A program made the position numbers and the translations under genes. Shown in pieces: positions 1 to 11,264 of a stretch of 64,000 bases of DNA. How positions within the stretch are numbered: the first letter of the stretch is position 1; every line of letters begins with the position of its first letter. Under the pieces are notes generated by a model that made no database searches, was not told where the DNA came from, and worked only from the letters and a program-made list of their open reading frames with translations. The DNA is from Mytilisepta virgata (lineage: Eukaryota > Mollusca > Bivalvia > Mytilida > Mytilidae). The stretch covers positions 126,798,614-126,862,613 of the forward strand of contig CM051521.1 in the NCBI GenBank assembly GCA_028015205.1, given 5' to 3'.

Positions 1-357
1 CCATTTTATAATTCTAATAATTTAATTCTTCTGATAGCCATAATTGTTATCTATTTTTTTAAATTTTCCCAGGCAATCAACATCTGTTAAAAGAATTTTT
101 TTGTTTATTTTCAGTTCGTTAGTTAGCAGATATTACCTTTTTTCCTATTCTTGAAGTGTTTAATCGGAGGGATAAAGATACATAATATTTGTAACCACTT
201 CCCGTTGATTAAATTTCTACGTGGGAATTACCGCCGTTTTTTTTTTCTACAGTTATTGGAACGTAAATAGAGATGTCCCGAAATGACGTCTATGTAATCA
301 AACTACATAGCAACGACATTTTCTTCAGGTTTTTGTCGAAAATCATAGGAGAAACAT

Positions 358-508
358 ATTCTCCTTCAATTTACTCGTGAGTTATGGAATTTCTCCACCC
401 TCAATAGTTAAATTTAAGATTTTAACACGCTCGCTAAAGGCTTGCGTGTTGAAAATTGAAAATTTAACTATCTTAAATTCCATAAATCACTCGTGCCTGA
501 AGGAGAAT
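358..508. repeat. fold-back (MITE-like) element
   Basis: Imperfect hairpin: the left half (attctccttcaatttactcg... to ...ttttaacacgc) pairs with the right half (gcgtgttgaaaa... to ...cgtgcctgaaggagaat) around a ~10-bp loop. No coding potential. Typical of a small non-autonomous palindromic element. Confidence 0.75.
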
Positions 509-649
509 CTATATTTAATCCACGTAGCTATTAAATCATGACTACTTCCATTCCATGTTTCTTGTAATCTTTGTATTCTCTATAATAATGTAACTTAATA
601 ATTTAATTTATTGACAGAAATTGATAAAACTTTTAAATGACCACCCCAA

Positions 650-1030
650 GTACTATTTCTGCCAGGTTTTGTTCCAGCTGGCTGAATTGTTTCAGATAAA
701 AAGCTTTTTGTGAATCTTCCCATCTTCCCATTGAGTCTTTTGTTAAACTAATGTCAGCTTTGGTGGCCATCTTGATATATTTTTGAAAGAGGACTTCCTA
801 AGAACTATTGCTGAAAAATATGGTTCCCATTGGCTAAGTTTTTTCTGACAAGAATTCTCTACATAAATTTTCCCCAAACAGTCCTATACTATGATTGGCT
901 TTGGCAGCTGTCTTGGTAAGCGGTCCAGGTAATTGGATATACTTTTGAAAGAGGACTGGTTTGGGTAAGGAGGACCACCTAGGGACCATTGCTACTAAAT
1001 TAGGTTTTGATTGGCTAAAAAATGGAATCA
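650..1030. repeat. degenerate dispersed repeat ('ggccatcttg' family), two subunits
   Basis: Two subunits each read 'ttttgaaagaggact...gaccattgct...ttggctaag...ttctgacaagaa' (about 720-850 and 890-1020). Related copies occur near 14.1-14.7, 26.3-26.5 and 55.4-56.8 kb. The short minus-strand open frame here is not a gene. Confidence 0.6.
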
Positions 1031-1580
1031 ATTTTTAAAATAGAAAAAAAACATGCCTGTATTTCATGTTTGTTTCTAATATTTTTCTTAGTACTTTAAA
1101 TGTCACATACATTCTCATGGGACAGACTTATTCTTCTAATCACTCTACCAGTAATTCTATAAAGTTAACGAAGTGTAAGTCAAGATTTTGATTTTCTTTT
1201 TCTAAATATCATGAAAAATTAATTAATGATACAAATTTTTGTTTGTCAATCTGTTTGATTGTATATGTACAACTTAAGATAGCAAGCAATGAATAAAATT
1301 AAGTCAAATTCAAACAAAAACATCTGACTCATGCTTTCTCGAAGTCAACCAGACCACAGAAAAATTTCAACTCAAATGAATACTGAAAGTTTGACAGATC
1401 AAGGGAACACAACTTTGCTAACAAATGGAAAGGCTAAAATAAGTCCAGCAGTATATACAAGCCGATGAATGATTTTTTTTCATAGATTGTTGTATGTTAT
1501 TCTATTATCATATAACATAATATATATTTTTTTCTCTGTTTTACATTCTTTGTTCAACATTTTTTCCTGTGGGGGGTACA

Positions 1581-1950
1581 CAATAATTATCCGATCAGTG
1601 AGCTGGCTTTGCAGCTCATCATTATAAGCTCTCATACCAAAAATAAAAGAGTTTGCTAAAAAAAGTCCGGAAAACTAATAATTTAGCAATAATTTCTATT
1701 TCCAAGGGCAATAACTCTCACAATATTAATCCGTTCAGCGTGAAACTCAAACTTGATCTGTATCTCATGATTATAAGCTCAAATACCAAAAATAAGATCA
1801 CTTGGTAAAAGGGTTTGCAAAAAAAGTCAGGAAAACTATTATTTTGGCAATAATTCCTATTTCCAAGGGCAACAACTCTCACAATGATAATTCGATCAGC
1901 ATGAAACTCAAACTTGATCTGTAACACATCATTATAAGCTCATATACCAA
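1581..1950. repeat. ~160-bp tandem repeat
   Basis: The unit 'aaaaaaagtc(c/a)ggaaaact...ctatttccaagggcaa(t/c)aactctcacaat...gaaactcaaacttgatctgta' occurs at about 1659 and 1819 (160-bp period), with a partial copy before. The same family recurs at 3.96-4.3 kb. Confidence 0.7.
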
Positions 1951-2424
1951 TAAAATGCTCCGCTGGGCGCAGCTTGATACGACCGCAGAGGTCGAACCCT
2001 GAACAGTTGGGGCAAGTATGGACACAACATTCAAGCTTGATACAGCACTGAATTTGGATTGTGAATAAATATTTCACACAGCATAGGTTTCTGACACAGA
2101 ATTAATGTGGTCTAAGAACTTAAAAAATTTTTAATTTACCTATTCAAACCATATCAGTATTATTTGCTTTTATATATAAATCAGAAATAACCAATTTAAA
2201 ATGGAAAATTTTAAAGAAGTTTAATTTTGGACCCTTTGGACCTTAATGTAGACCAATTTGAAAACGGGACCAAAAATTAAGAATCTAAATACACGGTTAG
2301 AATCGGCATATCAAAGAACCCCAATAGTTCAATTTTTGATGACTCAATTTTTGATGAAATCAAATAAAGTTCAATTTGGACCCTTTAAACCTCAATGTGG
2401 ACCAATTTGATAACCGGGCCCAAA

Positions 2425-2560
2425 TATCAATTTCTTGCTATTGCGCAATACTGTGCAATTGAAGATTTCTTGCTATTGCGCAATACTGTGCAATTGAAGA
2501 TTTCTTGCTATTGCACAATACTGTGCATTGAAAATTTCTTGCTATTGCACAATACTTATT
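2425..2560. repeat. 35-bp tandem repeat, ~4 copies
   Basis: Unit 'gatttcttgctattgcgcaatactgtgcaattgaa', with later copies having gcac for gcgc. It includes the palindrome-like ttgcgcaa. Lies within the composite element; not coding. Confidence 0.85.
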
Positions 2561-2629
2561 ATAATAATTTACACATCCTGTTTGGTGTGTATCTCTTGCC
2601 TTATCATTATTATTTGCTTTTATATATAA

Positions 2630-2870
2630 ATCAGAAATTTAATAATAAAGTTTTTGGCAAATTTCCAATATACATAATTTAAAAGCAGTTTAGGTGAGAC
2701 AAACAAAAGAGCTTCATCAGCAACATTTTATATTGGCAAATTTCCAATGAAGTTCATTAAACTAAAGTTATTGGCAAATTTCCAATGGAATTTATTAATA
2801 ATAAAGTTTTTGGCAAATTTCCAATATAAATAATTTAAAAGCAGTTTAGGTGAGATATTCAAATGAGTTT
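2630..2870. repeat. direct duplication with 'ttggcaaatttccaat' words
   Basis: About 70 bp ('aataataaagtttttggcaaatttccaatata...agcagtttaggtgaga') occurs at 2639-2698 and 2799-2855. Extra 'ttggcaaatttccaat' words occur between. Confidence 0.75.
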
Positions 2871-3019
2871 CAATTACCAACCTTACACTGCCTTTTAAAT
2901 TATGTTTTGTACTTAAGTAATTGTCCATTAACCTGGAAACCCTTTTCCCCCCTTTTTTGCACCTTATTCCTTAACGGTTTGAGCCATAACTACCAAAGAC
3001 AATTCTTACCATCCCTTTG

Positions 3020-3396
3020 TGGTATTCTAATATCCAAAATCTAAATACATGGTTAGATTCAGCATATCAAAGAACCCCAAGAATTCAATTTTTGATGAAA
3101 TCAAATAAAGTTCAATTTTGCACCCTCTAAACCTCAATGTGGACCAATTTGATAACCAGGCCCAAATATCAAAAATCTAAATACATGGTTAGATTCAGCA
3201 TATCGAAGAACCCCAAATATTCAATTTTTGTTGAAATCAAACAAAGTTTAATTTTGGACCCTGATTTGGACCAACTTGAAAACTGGGCCCATAATAAAAA
3301 AACTAAGTACATGTTTAGATTCAGCATATCAAAGAACCCCAAGAATTCAATTTTTGTTAAAATCAAATTAAAAAGTCAAAAGTTTAATTTTGGACC
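3020..3396. repeat. ~120-150-bp direct repeats
   Basis: The unit 'caaaaatctaaatacatggttagattcagcatatc(a/g)aagaaccccaa...gttcaattttg' repeats at about 3034, 3171 and 3297, with a further relative at 2280-2420. Overlapping open frames on both strands are by-products of the repeat. Confidence 0.75.
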
Positions 3397-3871
3397 CTTT
3401 TGGCCCCTAATTCCTAAACTGTTGGGACCAAAACTCCCAAAATCAATCCCAACCTTCCTTTTGTGGTCATAAACCTTGTGTTTAAATTTCATAGATTTCT
3501 ATTTACTTATACTAAAGTTATTGTGCAAAAACCAAGAAAAATGCTTATTTGGGCCCTTTTTTAGCCCCTAATTCCTAAACTGTTGGGACCAAAACTCCCA
3601 AAAACAATCCCAACCTTCCTTTGGTGGTCATAAACCTTGTGTTAAAATTTCATAGATTTCTATTTACTTATACTAAGAGTTATTGTGCGAAAACCAAGAA
3701 AAATGCTTATTGGGCCCTTTTTTGGCCCCTAATTCTTAAACTGTTGGGACCAAAACTCCCAAAATCAATCCCAACCTTCCTTTTGTGGTCATAAACCTTG
3801 TGTTTAAATTTCTTAGATTTCTATTAACTTATACTAAAGTTATAGTGCGAAAACTAAATGTCTTTGGACGA
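3397..3871. repeat. 161-bp tandem repeat, 3 copies
   Basis: The unit 'gcccctaattc(c/t)taaactgttgggaccaaaactcccaaaa...' starts at 3403, 3564 and 3725 (161-bp period). Each copy ends 'actaaagttattgtgc(a/g)aaaacc...'. No coding potential. Confidence 0.9.
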
Positions 3872-3901
3872 CGACGACGCCGCCGCCAAGGTCATACCAA
3901 T

Positions 3902-3930
3902 ATACGACCGCAAAAATTTTGCGGTCGTAT
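3902..3930. repeat. perfect short palindrome at element end
   Basis: 'atacgaccgcaaaa' is followed by its reverse complement 'ttttgcggtcgtat' with a single central a. It is preceded by a GC-rich 'gacgacgacgacgccgccgccaagg' tract. It probably marks the terminus of the composite element. Confidence 0.7.
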
Positions 3931-3934
3931 AAAA

Positions 3935-4600
3935 ATAATTTCAGTCGGTTCAATGGTTTATGAAAAAAGTCCGGAAAACAATTATTGTGGCAATTTTTCC
4001 TATTTCCATGGGCAATTGCTCTCACAATAATTATCCGAACAGCAAGAAACTCAGACTTGATCAGACTTGTCATGGTTAAACTATATACCAAATATCAAAT
4101 CAATATCTTCAAGCATGACGAAAAAAAGTGCAGAAAACTGATTATTTAAGTGAATTTTTTAAGTCAAAGGACCATAACTCTGCAAAAAATTTTCAAACCG
4201 GAACAAAATTAAAACTTGATCTGTAACTGGTCATGATAAAACTAAATACCAAGTCAATATCTTCAAGCAAAGCTGGAAAAAGTGCGGAAAACTGATTTGC
4301 CGGACTGATGGATGGACGGACAGACAGACTGACGGAGTGCAAACCTAAAGTCCTCTTCGGCTTTGTAAGCAGGGAATAATATTTTATTGAGGTTTTGCTA
4401 TTATTTATGATATTATTTATGCACAATATTAATACAACTTATTTACAATAATAATGACTGACAGACAGACTGATGGAGTGCAAACCTAAAGTCCTCTTCG
4501 GCTTTGTAAGCAGGGAATAATATTTTATTGAGGTTTTGCTATTATTTATGCACAATATTAATACAACTTATTTACAATAATAACAACAATAGTGTTTCAA
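3935..4600. repeat. dispersed repeat with tandemly duplicated 3' end
   Basis: The block 'gacagacagactga(c/t)ggagtgcaaacctaaagtcctcttcggctttgtaagcaggg...' occurs at ~4320 and ~4461, about 140 bp apart, each followed by 'cacaatattaatacaacttatttacaataata'. The upstream part shares units with 1.58-1.95 kb. Confidence 0.8.
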
Positions 4601-4617
4601 TTTATTCGAACTTGACT

Positions 4618-4870
4618 GAGATAATATTAAATCACAACTATGAAATAAATTTAAATAAAATCCATTAAGGTTAGTAGGTGTGAGAGCACTTACAAGAAAA
4701 ATTTACAAAATTTTCAGAGTTCTAAGGGCGATAACTCCAACAACAAAAATAATGGTACAGCACTAAAATTCTAACATGAACAAGATAATACTAAATCACA
4801 ACTATGATATAAATTTAAATAAAATCCATTAAGCTTTAAAGGCGTGAGAGTGCTTACAAGAAAAATTGAC
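4618..4870. repeat. direct duplication ~160 bp apart
   Basis: 'ataatattaaatcacaactatga(a/t)ataaatttaaataaaatccattaag' plus 'gtgagag(c/t)(a/g)cttacaagaaaaatt' occurs at 4621-4700 and 4786-4868. Confidence 0.75.
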
Positions 4871-7807
4871 CTCAATGTCTTTGAACGTCTGGATGACAGT
4901 GAAAATGTTGGGATGTGGGTGTTGAATCTTCTTTACCATTCCAACACTTTTATTAACAGTTATTTCTCATGGATTTGCTATTGGCACCATATATGTGTAC
5001 ATAACAGCACTAACCAATGTGGAAACATGTTTTAAAAGTTATCAAAGTAATATTTTACCGATTATAGTCTAATTACTAAGAGCAATTGCTTTCTTATTTA
5101 TAAATGTATCAGTATAGCTTTGATGCTTATAGTTAACTCATACTTATTTTACATAGTCTATGAAAAGAATTTTGCTATCAGTGTCACCTTGGAATATTCA
5201 CTATCACTAGACTGAACAGAATGGCATTGTCATTGCTTATGTTTAGATCATAGTTTGCTGATATGATTAACAGAAAGCAAAAGACTATCAGTTTCAGCTT
5301 GTATTACAACTAATTTAACAATGCTCTAAGTGGTCATTTCATATTTTGTTTGTTACTTCATCTTGATTTATAGGTATATATTTTATTCACTTTTATTTTT
5401 TTCTTCATTTTTTATATCTTTTTCTTGAATTTTATTTTTAATTTATATACCAATTTATTTTTATCATTCTTACTAACTATATATAACTTTTCATTTTCTG
5501 TCATATTTAAAAATCACATGTATTTTTATTCAAGAGGGCTTGAATTTATCTAAACGATGTTAAGTTTTTATCTGGCCAATGTAGAAGAATGTTGAGGCTT
5601 GGAATAGAATCTTATATATTGATATTATATGATTTCTTTGAGAAATTGTAAAATATTTTATCCGCTTTTTTATGGGATTCTTTTTACTAGTGCATTGATA
5701 ATACCTAGAACATATTTCCGGTCTGTTAGGCTTTTCTTAAAAGTATTTTTTATTGGCAGTTATATATGACATTTAGTTTACCTTTTCGCCACTTCAGTTA
5801 CAACAGTAACAATTGCCATTGAAGTTGAGTATTACTGTTTATTGTTTCTTTCAAAACCAAGTCATTATTTTAATTTTATTTCTGCTTGAAAATAATTATG
5901 AAATGTGACCTGTTCATGATCTTTTGAATGTTTTGCAATAAGAATAATAAGAATATTTTATTTCCAATCAAGGGCCCCCTAGGGACAAAATAAGAAATCT
6001 TTTCACGGAAATAACATACTGAGAGAGAGGAGATAAGTCTACATGTTTCATTGTCATTTGACGATGTTGCCAAAAGAGGCCTATGAATAACTTTTTTTGA
6101 AACAATAAGGATTGGTAACCACCACACATTTTAGTGATAAAGAAACTTTCCTTACAGTTTGTCGCATAGTTAAATATGTTAAGCCTGTTTTCACACCTAG
6201 TCCATATAACATAGAGTATACACTGTAACTGAACAAATAAATTAATTTTTCAAGTTGCTTCTTGCATTTAAAAGATTAACTTCCTTACAGCAGGCTAACT
6301 GCAGCTTAATTTTACCATTTCACCATAATCTACCAAACCTCATCTGTCTAACTCCTATTCATTGTATTACCGAAAGATTTGTAGATTTTAATCCCATCCA
6401 TAAACGTTCATTAAATTTAATCAGAAGTTGAATCAGAGTAAAAGTTGCTTTTTGGAATAAAAAGATACGTGAGTGTTAAAATATTCTAAACACTGGAACT
6501 ATAATCAGATAACTGCAGTAGCCATAACAAAATGTTGAGATTTGTAAGCTTATTTATATCTTTGTTTATTTTCCCAACCCTCTATTACACACAGACCTTG
6601 CTTCACTCACATATATAAATTTAAAAGCACTCACAATGTTTTAGTAATTGGTTTATTTGCACATAATCATGATAATACAACGTAACTGTACAAAAATGTA
6701 TGCTTTCCTCAGTATACATGGCATAATATATAACACAAATAATTCCTGTTCTTAACAGAACATATAAATATGTATCTTTGGAATGTTTAAAAAAATGTTT
6801 GTTTGAAGTTGGCAATCAACTTGCAAAAATTGTTACCACTGGAATTTTCTGGCAAACTTGGATGGCTATTTGTTTTGTTTTTTGCTTGTTAAAAATAATT
6901 TGCTGACTGTCGACTCACATCAGCAACTGCAAATAAACAAATTTTTTTTCTTGCATGGTCCTACAATGTACTTTAATTTTTCAGTATTTTTTCAGGCTTG
7001 AAATCTACTGACGATTTCCTTAGTATGAAGCTTGTTTTTTCATATTACCAACAGGATAGAAACCTTAGATTGGCCCCAATATAATTGTTGAAACAACACT
7101 GTATAATTACAATGATTTTCTCAATCAGGGACCATAAATTTACTTTAAGAGAATCTATTTTCGAGTAATCCATGTTAAAATAGACTCCTCAGGAGTCAAA
7201 ATACATATTTTACTATGGAACAAAGTTTTGGACCACTTGAAAAGTTCAATTCATCCGAATTCAAGACAACAAGAGTTAAATGTACTCTGTGAATCTCTGC
7301 ATGAGCTGTTGAATGCAAGACTAATTGAAACCATTGGGAACTTCAGTGATTGCTTTAAACATTCTATGTATCAAGTTACTGGCACATCAAAAACATGTCA
7401 AAATTCATAGTATACTTTATCAAAAAATTCTTTAACAATTGTTTAGCACACAATATGATCATAACTCATTGGCTTATTTATTTGAATGAAAAACTTTTGT
7501 TTATCATACTGCACTGCTTATAGCAAACAGCACCCAATTAAATTAAAAAAATATTAAGGACCTCATAAGTATCACTACAGAAATACAATACATGAAAAAT
7601 TGTCATTTTTTGACAACTGATTTATGAATGACATATCTGTAAATCCTCATTCCTATTGCAAACAATAAAATCTAAAACAATTTTCTGATGTATTCAGAAA
7701 AATTAAAGTACCCATGAGGTGCTGCGAGAAAGCTCAAAGAATGAACCAAATGTCCAATGATACTACTACATGTACTGCTAACTACTGTAGGACAGACATT
7801 AAACTTA
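4871..7807. other. AT-rich region, no gene recognised
   Basis: About 2.9 kb of AT-rich sequence with only short, low-complexity open frames on both strands and no recognisable domain. I see no exon chain, RNA gene or strong repeat. Confidence 0.6.
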
Positions 7808-8187
7808 AACTGTCCACTAATGCTTCAACTGTTAACATCATAGAGAACTAACTGTCCACTAATGCTTCAACTGTTAACATCATAGAGAACTAACTGTCCA
7901 CTAATGCTTCAACTGTTAACATCATAGAGAACTAACTGTCCACTAATGCTTCAACTGTTAACATCATAGAGAACTAACTGTCCACTAATGCTTCAACTGT
8001 TAACATCATAGAGACTTAATGTCTACTAATGCTTCAACTGTTAACATCATAGAGAACTAACTGTCCACTAATGCTTCAACTGTTAACATCATAGAGACTT
8101 AATGTCTACTAATGCTTCAACTGTTAACATCATAGAGAACTAACTGTCCACTAATGCTTCAACTGTTAACATCATAGAGAAATAAGT
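7808..8187. repeat. 42-bp minisatellite, 9 copies, two alternating variants
   Basis: Unit 'aactgtccactaatgcttcaactgttaacatcatagagaact'. Copies 5/6 and 7/8 share paired changes ('gagactt' then 'aatgtctac'), so a two-unit block has itself been duplicated. It grades into the 78-bp repeat that follows. Confidence 0.93.
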
Positions 8188-8435
8188 GTCCACAGAAAAT
8201 ACTGCGACCAACAACAGTTAGAGAGACAGGAAGCGAAATGTTAACAACATAGAGGAAACCTAACTGTCCACAGAAATTACAGCCAGCAACAACAGTTAGA
8301 GAGACAGGAAACAAACTGTTAACAACATAGAGGAAACCTGCCTGTCCAATGGAACTACTCCCAGCAACAACAGTTAGAGAGACAGGAAACTAACTGTTAA
8401 CAACATAGAGGAACCCTTACTGTCCAAAAGAACTA
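8188..8435. repeat. 78-bp tandem repeat (interrupted array)
   Basis: 'caacaacagttagagagacaggaa...ctgttaacaacatagaggaa' recurs with the word acagtta at 8214, 8292 and 8370 (78-bp period). It shares 'ctgttaacaacatagag' with the 42-bp unit. The array continues beyond the inserted element at 8904-9000. Confidence 0.88.
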
Positions 8436-8903
8436 CAGGGCTTCAGAATTCCCATTTCCCATGGCAAGTTAAAAATATTCCGGAAAGTAAAAAAACAAGT
8501 ACCAGTTTCCCGTCGGGCAAGTAAATCGCTGGTACATGGTATGTTCCAGTGTGTTGTTTTATTGTTTGAAGAAGTTGGTGATTGGATGAATCTAATTTTA
8601 AGAAACTGTTTCCCCGAAAGTTAGCTTGTTTTTTCCTTGCGTTTAGCGGTAATCAAGTATTACCAGTAAACCAAAATGAACATTTTCGAACTTTGACAAC
8701 GATAAATGTTTAATAAATAAGGCCCAGGCATGAGCTTGCACAATCCGAATCAAAGAAAAGGAAAGTAGTTGATGTTAAAGTAATGATGTAAAAACTTTTA
8801 AAAGAAATTAAAAACGGGAAAGTGAATTATGGTGCGGGAAAGTAAAGTTTTAATACAACTTTCCCGTGGGCAAGTTAATTTTCAAAAAAATTCCGAAGTC
8901 CTG
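8436..8903. mobile_element. hAT-like non-autonomous element (468 bp)
   Basis: Inserted into the 78-bp array. The ends are inverted repeats CAGGGCTTCAGAATT / CAGGACTTCGGAATT, flanked by the direct repeat aacta (8431-8435 and 8904-8908). Subterminal 'ggcaagtt' and 'gggaaagt/actttccc' words recur in both orientations, as in hAT elements. No transposase. The superfamily is inferred from the CAGGG terminus; a 5-bp duplication is short for classical hAT. Confidence 0.72.
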
Positions 8904-9304
8904 AACTACTCCCATCAACAACAGTTCGAGAGACAGGAAACTAACTGTCCACTAATACTACCACAGTTAACAACATAAATGAAGCCTAATTGTTCACAGA
9001 AACAGTGAAAAGAGGTATATTAGTTCATATGAGCACTGGTACTTGTCTGCTGATAAATGTAATGTATGTCTGAAAGGTTCCTCATACACATTTCTTGAAG
9101 AGGTATATTTTCCATACGACCTTATCTGAAATGGTTCATATTAAATACCTCTACTACATGTCTGCTATATTGTAATATATGTAATAGACATTTTCTAAAG
9201 AGCTTAATTAGTTCCTCACTACATTTATAAGTTTACTATACCCCAGTCTGAAAGATTCTCCATTGACATTTCCTCTAGAGGTAAATATATGTAAATTTAT
9301 AAGT
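8904..9304. other. resumed 78-bp repeat, then degenerate repeats
   Basis: 8904-9000 continues the 78-bp array ('aactactcccatcaacaacagttcgagagacaggaaact'). 9000-9304 has loose repeats of 'gaaag(a/g)ttcctc...acatttc' and 'gaggtat(a/t)tt' leading into the GPCR 3' end. This may form the receptor's 3' UTR; nothing else is recognised. Confidence 0.5.
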
Positions 9305-10348
9305 CTACATGTCTGCTATATGTATATCTGAAAGATTCCTTGTTGAAAATTGCCGAAGAGGTATAATTTGCACAACTTGCGTACCCCCAGGTGAATTATT
9401 TTGTGAAAACGAGTTACTGTTCAAGGAATCCAAACTTTTACAGAAACAAATGATCTTTTTGAATGCTGTTTTGTACTGTTTATTTTTCCACCCATATATA
9501 ATTGGATTAATAACAGAATTCAGTACACCAAGGAATACAAGAAAATTAGAAATAAAGACTCTGTAAGCATCAAATCTAACAAACTGAATTATCTGAATTG
9601 TAGCAAATGGTAACCAACAAAGTGAAAATGCTAGCATGACAATGGCCATGATAACAGCTGTATTAGTCTCACGCTGGATACGAGATGTAATGTTGTATGT
9701 TCCAACACACTGTTCTGACAAGATTTTCTTTTTATGTGACCAAGCAATGTAAAACACTCTTGAATATATAAAAAAAATTACAGTTGGTAAGATGATGAAA
9801 TGTAAGGCCACAATCAGTCTGTATGATTTAGCCATGACAATTTCATAGAGACAAACAACAACAGAATTGAATGTATTGTATCCGAGTAATGGTAAACCTG
9901 CCAGGATAAATGCATATATCCAAATCACGCTGATCAACAAATTTGCTCTTTTCTCTGACATAATGGTATAGTAATGTAACGGATACATGACTGCGATGAA
10001 ACGATCCACAACAGTGCAAAACAGTGACAACAATGATGATGTACTCGTAAAAATGATTATCTCGAACCGTAACAGACACGCCTCCTTGATAAAGGATAAC
10101 TCTGGATAGAAAAAGAATGACATCTGAAATGGTAATGATAATCCCAGGCATAAATCTGCTGCTGCTAAATTGGCAATGAATTTTCCCGTCGATGTCTGGA
10201 GATGATGGAATCGTTTGAAGGCATACAGTACTAATAAATTACCCGAGACAACAACTATCATGATAGTTATTTGGAATGTTACAATAATAATTTCAAATGT
10301 TGATAACATTGTTTCTGTTCCAACAGTATCATTCCCCATCATTTTCAT
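9305..10348 (-). CDS. class A (rhodopsin-like) G-protein-coupled receptor, intronless
   Basis: A single 347-codon open frame with seven hydrophobic segments. Seen motifs: a sequon at N6; TM1 GNLLV (N37); TM2 NLAAADL (D65); C91 at the top of TM3 and C166 in the second extracellular loop, the usual disulfide pair; DRF (115-117) in place of DRY; CWLPF in TM6 (244-248); NPIIY in TM7 (281-285); and CFC (301-303), a possible palmitoylation site. Counting from D115 as position 3.49, position 3.32 is Ile98, so the amine-binding Asp is absent and an aminergic receptor is unlikely. The TM3-TM4 and TM7 pattern loosely recalls adenosine or melanocortin-type receptors; the ligand cannot be named. ATGs at codons 1, 3 and 4 all fit. 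The frame is open upstream and an AG with a T-tract lies 30 nt before the ATG, so a 5' exon is possible. It may sit in an SMG1 intron on the same strand. Confidence 0.9.
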   Translation of the reverse strand: MKMMGNDTVGTETMLSTFEIIIVTFQITIMIVVVSGNLLVLYAFKRFHHLQTSTGKFIANLAAADLCLGLSLPFQMSFFFYPELSFIKEACLLRFEIIIFTSTSSLLSLFCTVVDRFIAVMYPLHYYTIMSEKRANLLISVIWIYAFILAGLPLLGYNTFNSVVVCLYEIVMAKSYRLIVALHFIILPTVIFFIYSRVFYIAWSHKKKILSEQCVGTYNITSRIQRETNTAVIMAIVMLAFSLCWLPFATIQIIQFVRFDAYRVFISNFLVFLGVLNSVINPIIYGWKNKQYKTAFKKIICFCKSLDSLNSNSFSQNNSPGGTQVVQIIPLRQFSTRNLSDIHIADM

Positions 10349-11264
10349 AAAATCATAAAATATTGTTCTAAAGCTAAAAAGTAAGCCTGTTAAATTTTTA
10401 TGGCTTTTAACAAAATCAAATTTTATATTCCATAGATTAAACTGCTACAAACATTTGTCTTTCATGTTTTACATGTGAAATATGTAATCTATCAACACAA
10501 TTTCACCAAAAATTCTAATAATAGAAAAGTTTATTTATCCAACATTTATCAACCAAATAAAGCATTTGCAATAATAAATATAGGCTCTACAACTTTTATA
10601 GGTAAAGACTGCTAATGATAAGAATTATAATAATGGTTGTAGTGATTACCTTTACAGAAATCCAATGCCAACTACATGCAAATTTCTCTTTAAGAAATGG
10701 ACTCTCCTCTTACTAATTGCAGTAAATTACCCTACATTACCCTATCATCAGATGTCAGCTAGCTATCAATTTGTTTACCTGATGTTCTGTACAAAATTTC
10801 AATTCCATTATTTTACAAATTATTCTATCATATGCTATATATATTTTTTAAATATGTACATGGGTGGTTCAAAGCTCTTTTATTCCTTTAAGTGTACCGT
10901 ACTCTTTTTCTTTTCTCGCTGTGATATTGGCTGCAATATCGCCAGCACGGTGTTAAACAACAATTAATCAATCAATCTTTTTCTTTTCATTTTGCTTTAC
11001 TTTTCTAATTTTTTTTTTTTTTTTTTTGGCTTGTTTGTTTGTATGTTTTTGCTTATTATCAGGCTTACGAAATTCCCACTAAAATATATTTTTTATTATT
11101 ATTACTACTATTTGCACATCATGTCAACATCAATCTACAACTATTTATATGCTTCTAATTATTGTTCTTCTGTGTATGGAGAATCTTATCATGTACATGG
11201 TTGAAACAAATTCATAACTTGAGAGGAAAACCATTTTATTTTCATGGGGGGCTAGGACGAAATT
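10349..11264. other. GPCR upstream region, no gene recognised
   Basis: AT-rich. It contains a molluscan SINE-tail-like remnant at ~10920-10977 ('gctgcaatatcgccagcacggtgttaaacaacaattaatcaatcaatc') and a T18 tract at ~11010. The promoter and any 5' exon of the GPCR would lie here but cannot be defined. Confidence 0.5.

Larger units (their letters stand above)
1951..3931. mobile_element. composite non-autonomous element (bivalve repeat)
   Basis: It starts with 'aaaatgctccgctgggcgcagcttgatacgaccgcag' and ends with the palindrome holding 'gcggtcgtata', so the same 'tacgaccgca' word lies near both ends in inverted orientation. Between are several internal tandem arrays. No transposase frame. I recall this left end as abundant in Mytilus; that is memory, not a search. 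Exact borders are uncertain. Confidence 0.5.

Noticed and set aside
3137..3472. 111-codon plus-strand frame and its minus-strand partner
   Set aside because: Lies wholly in tandem repeats; repeated peptide FSISKNPK reflects the DNA repeat.
7808..8187. Regular repeats that could be mistaken for a CRISPR array
   Set aside because: Units are contiguous without unique spacers, and the window is clearly eukaryotic; it is a minisatellite.
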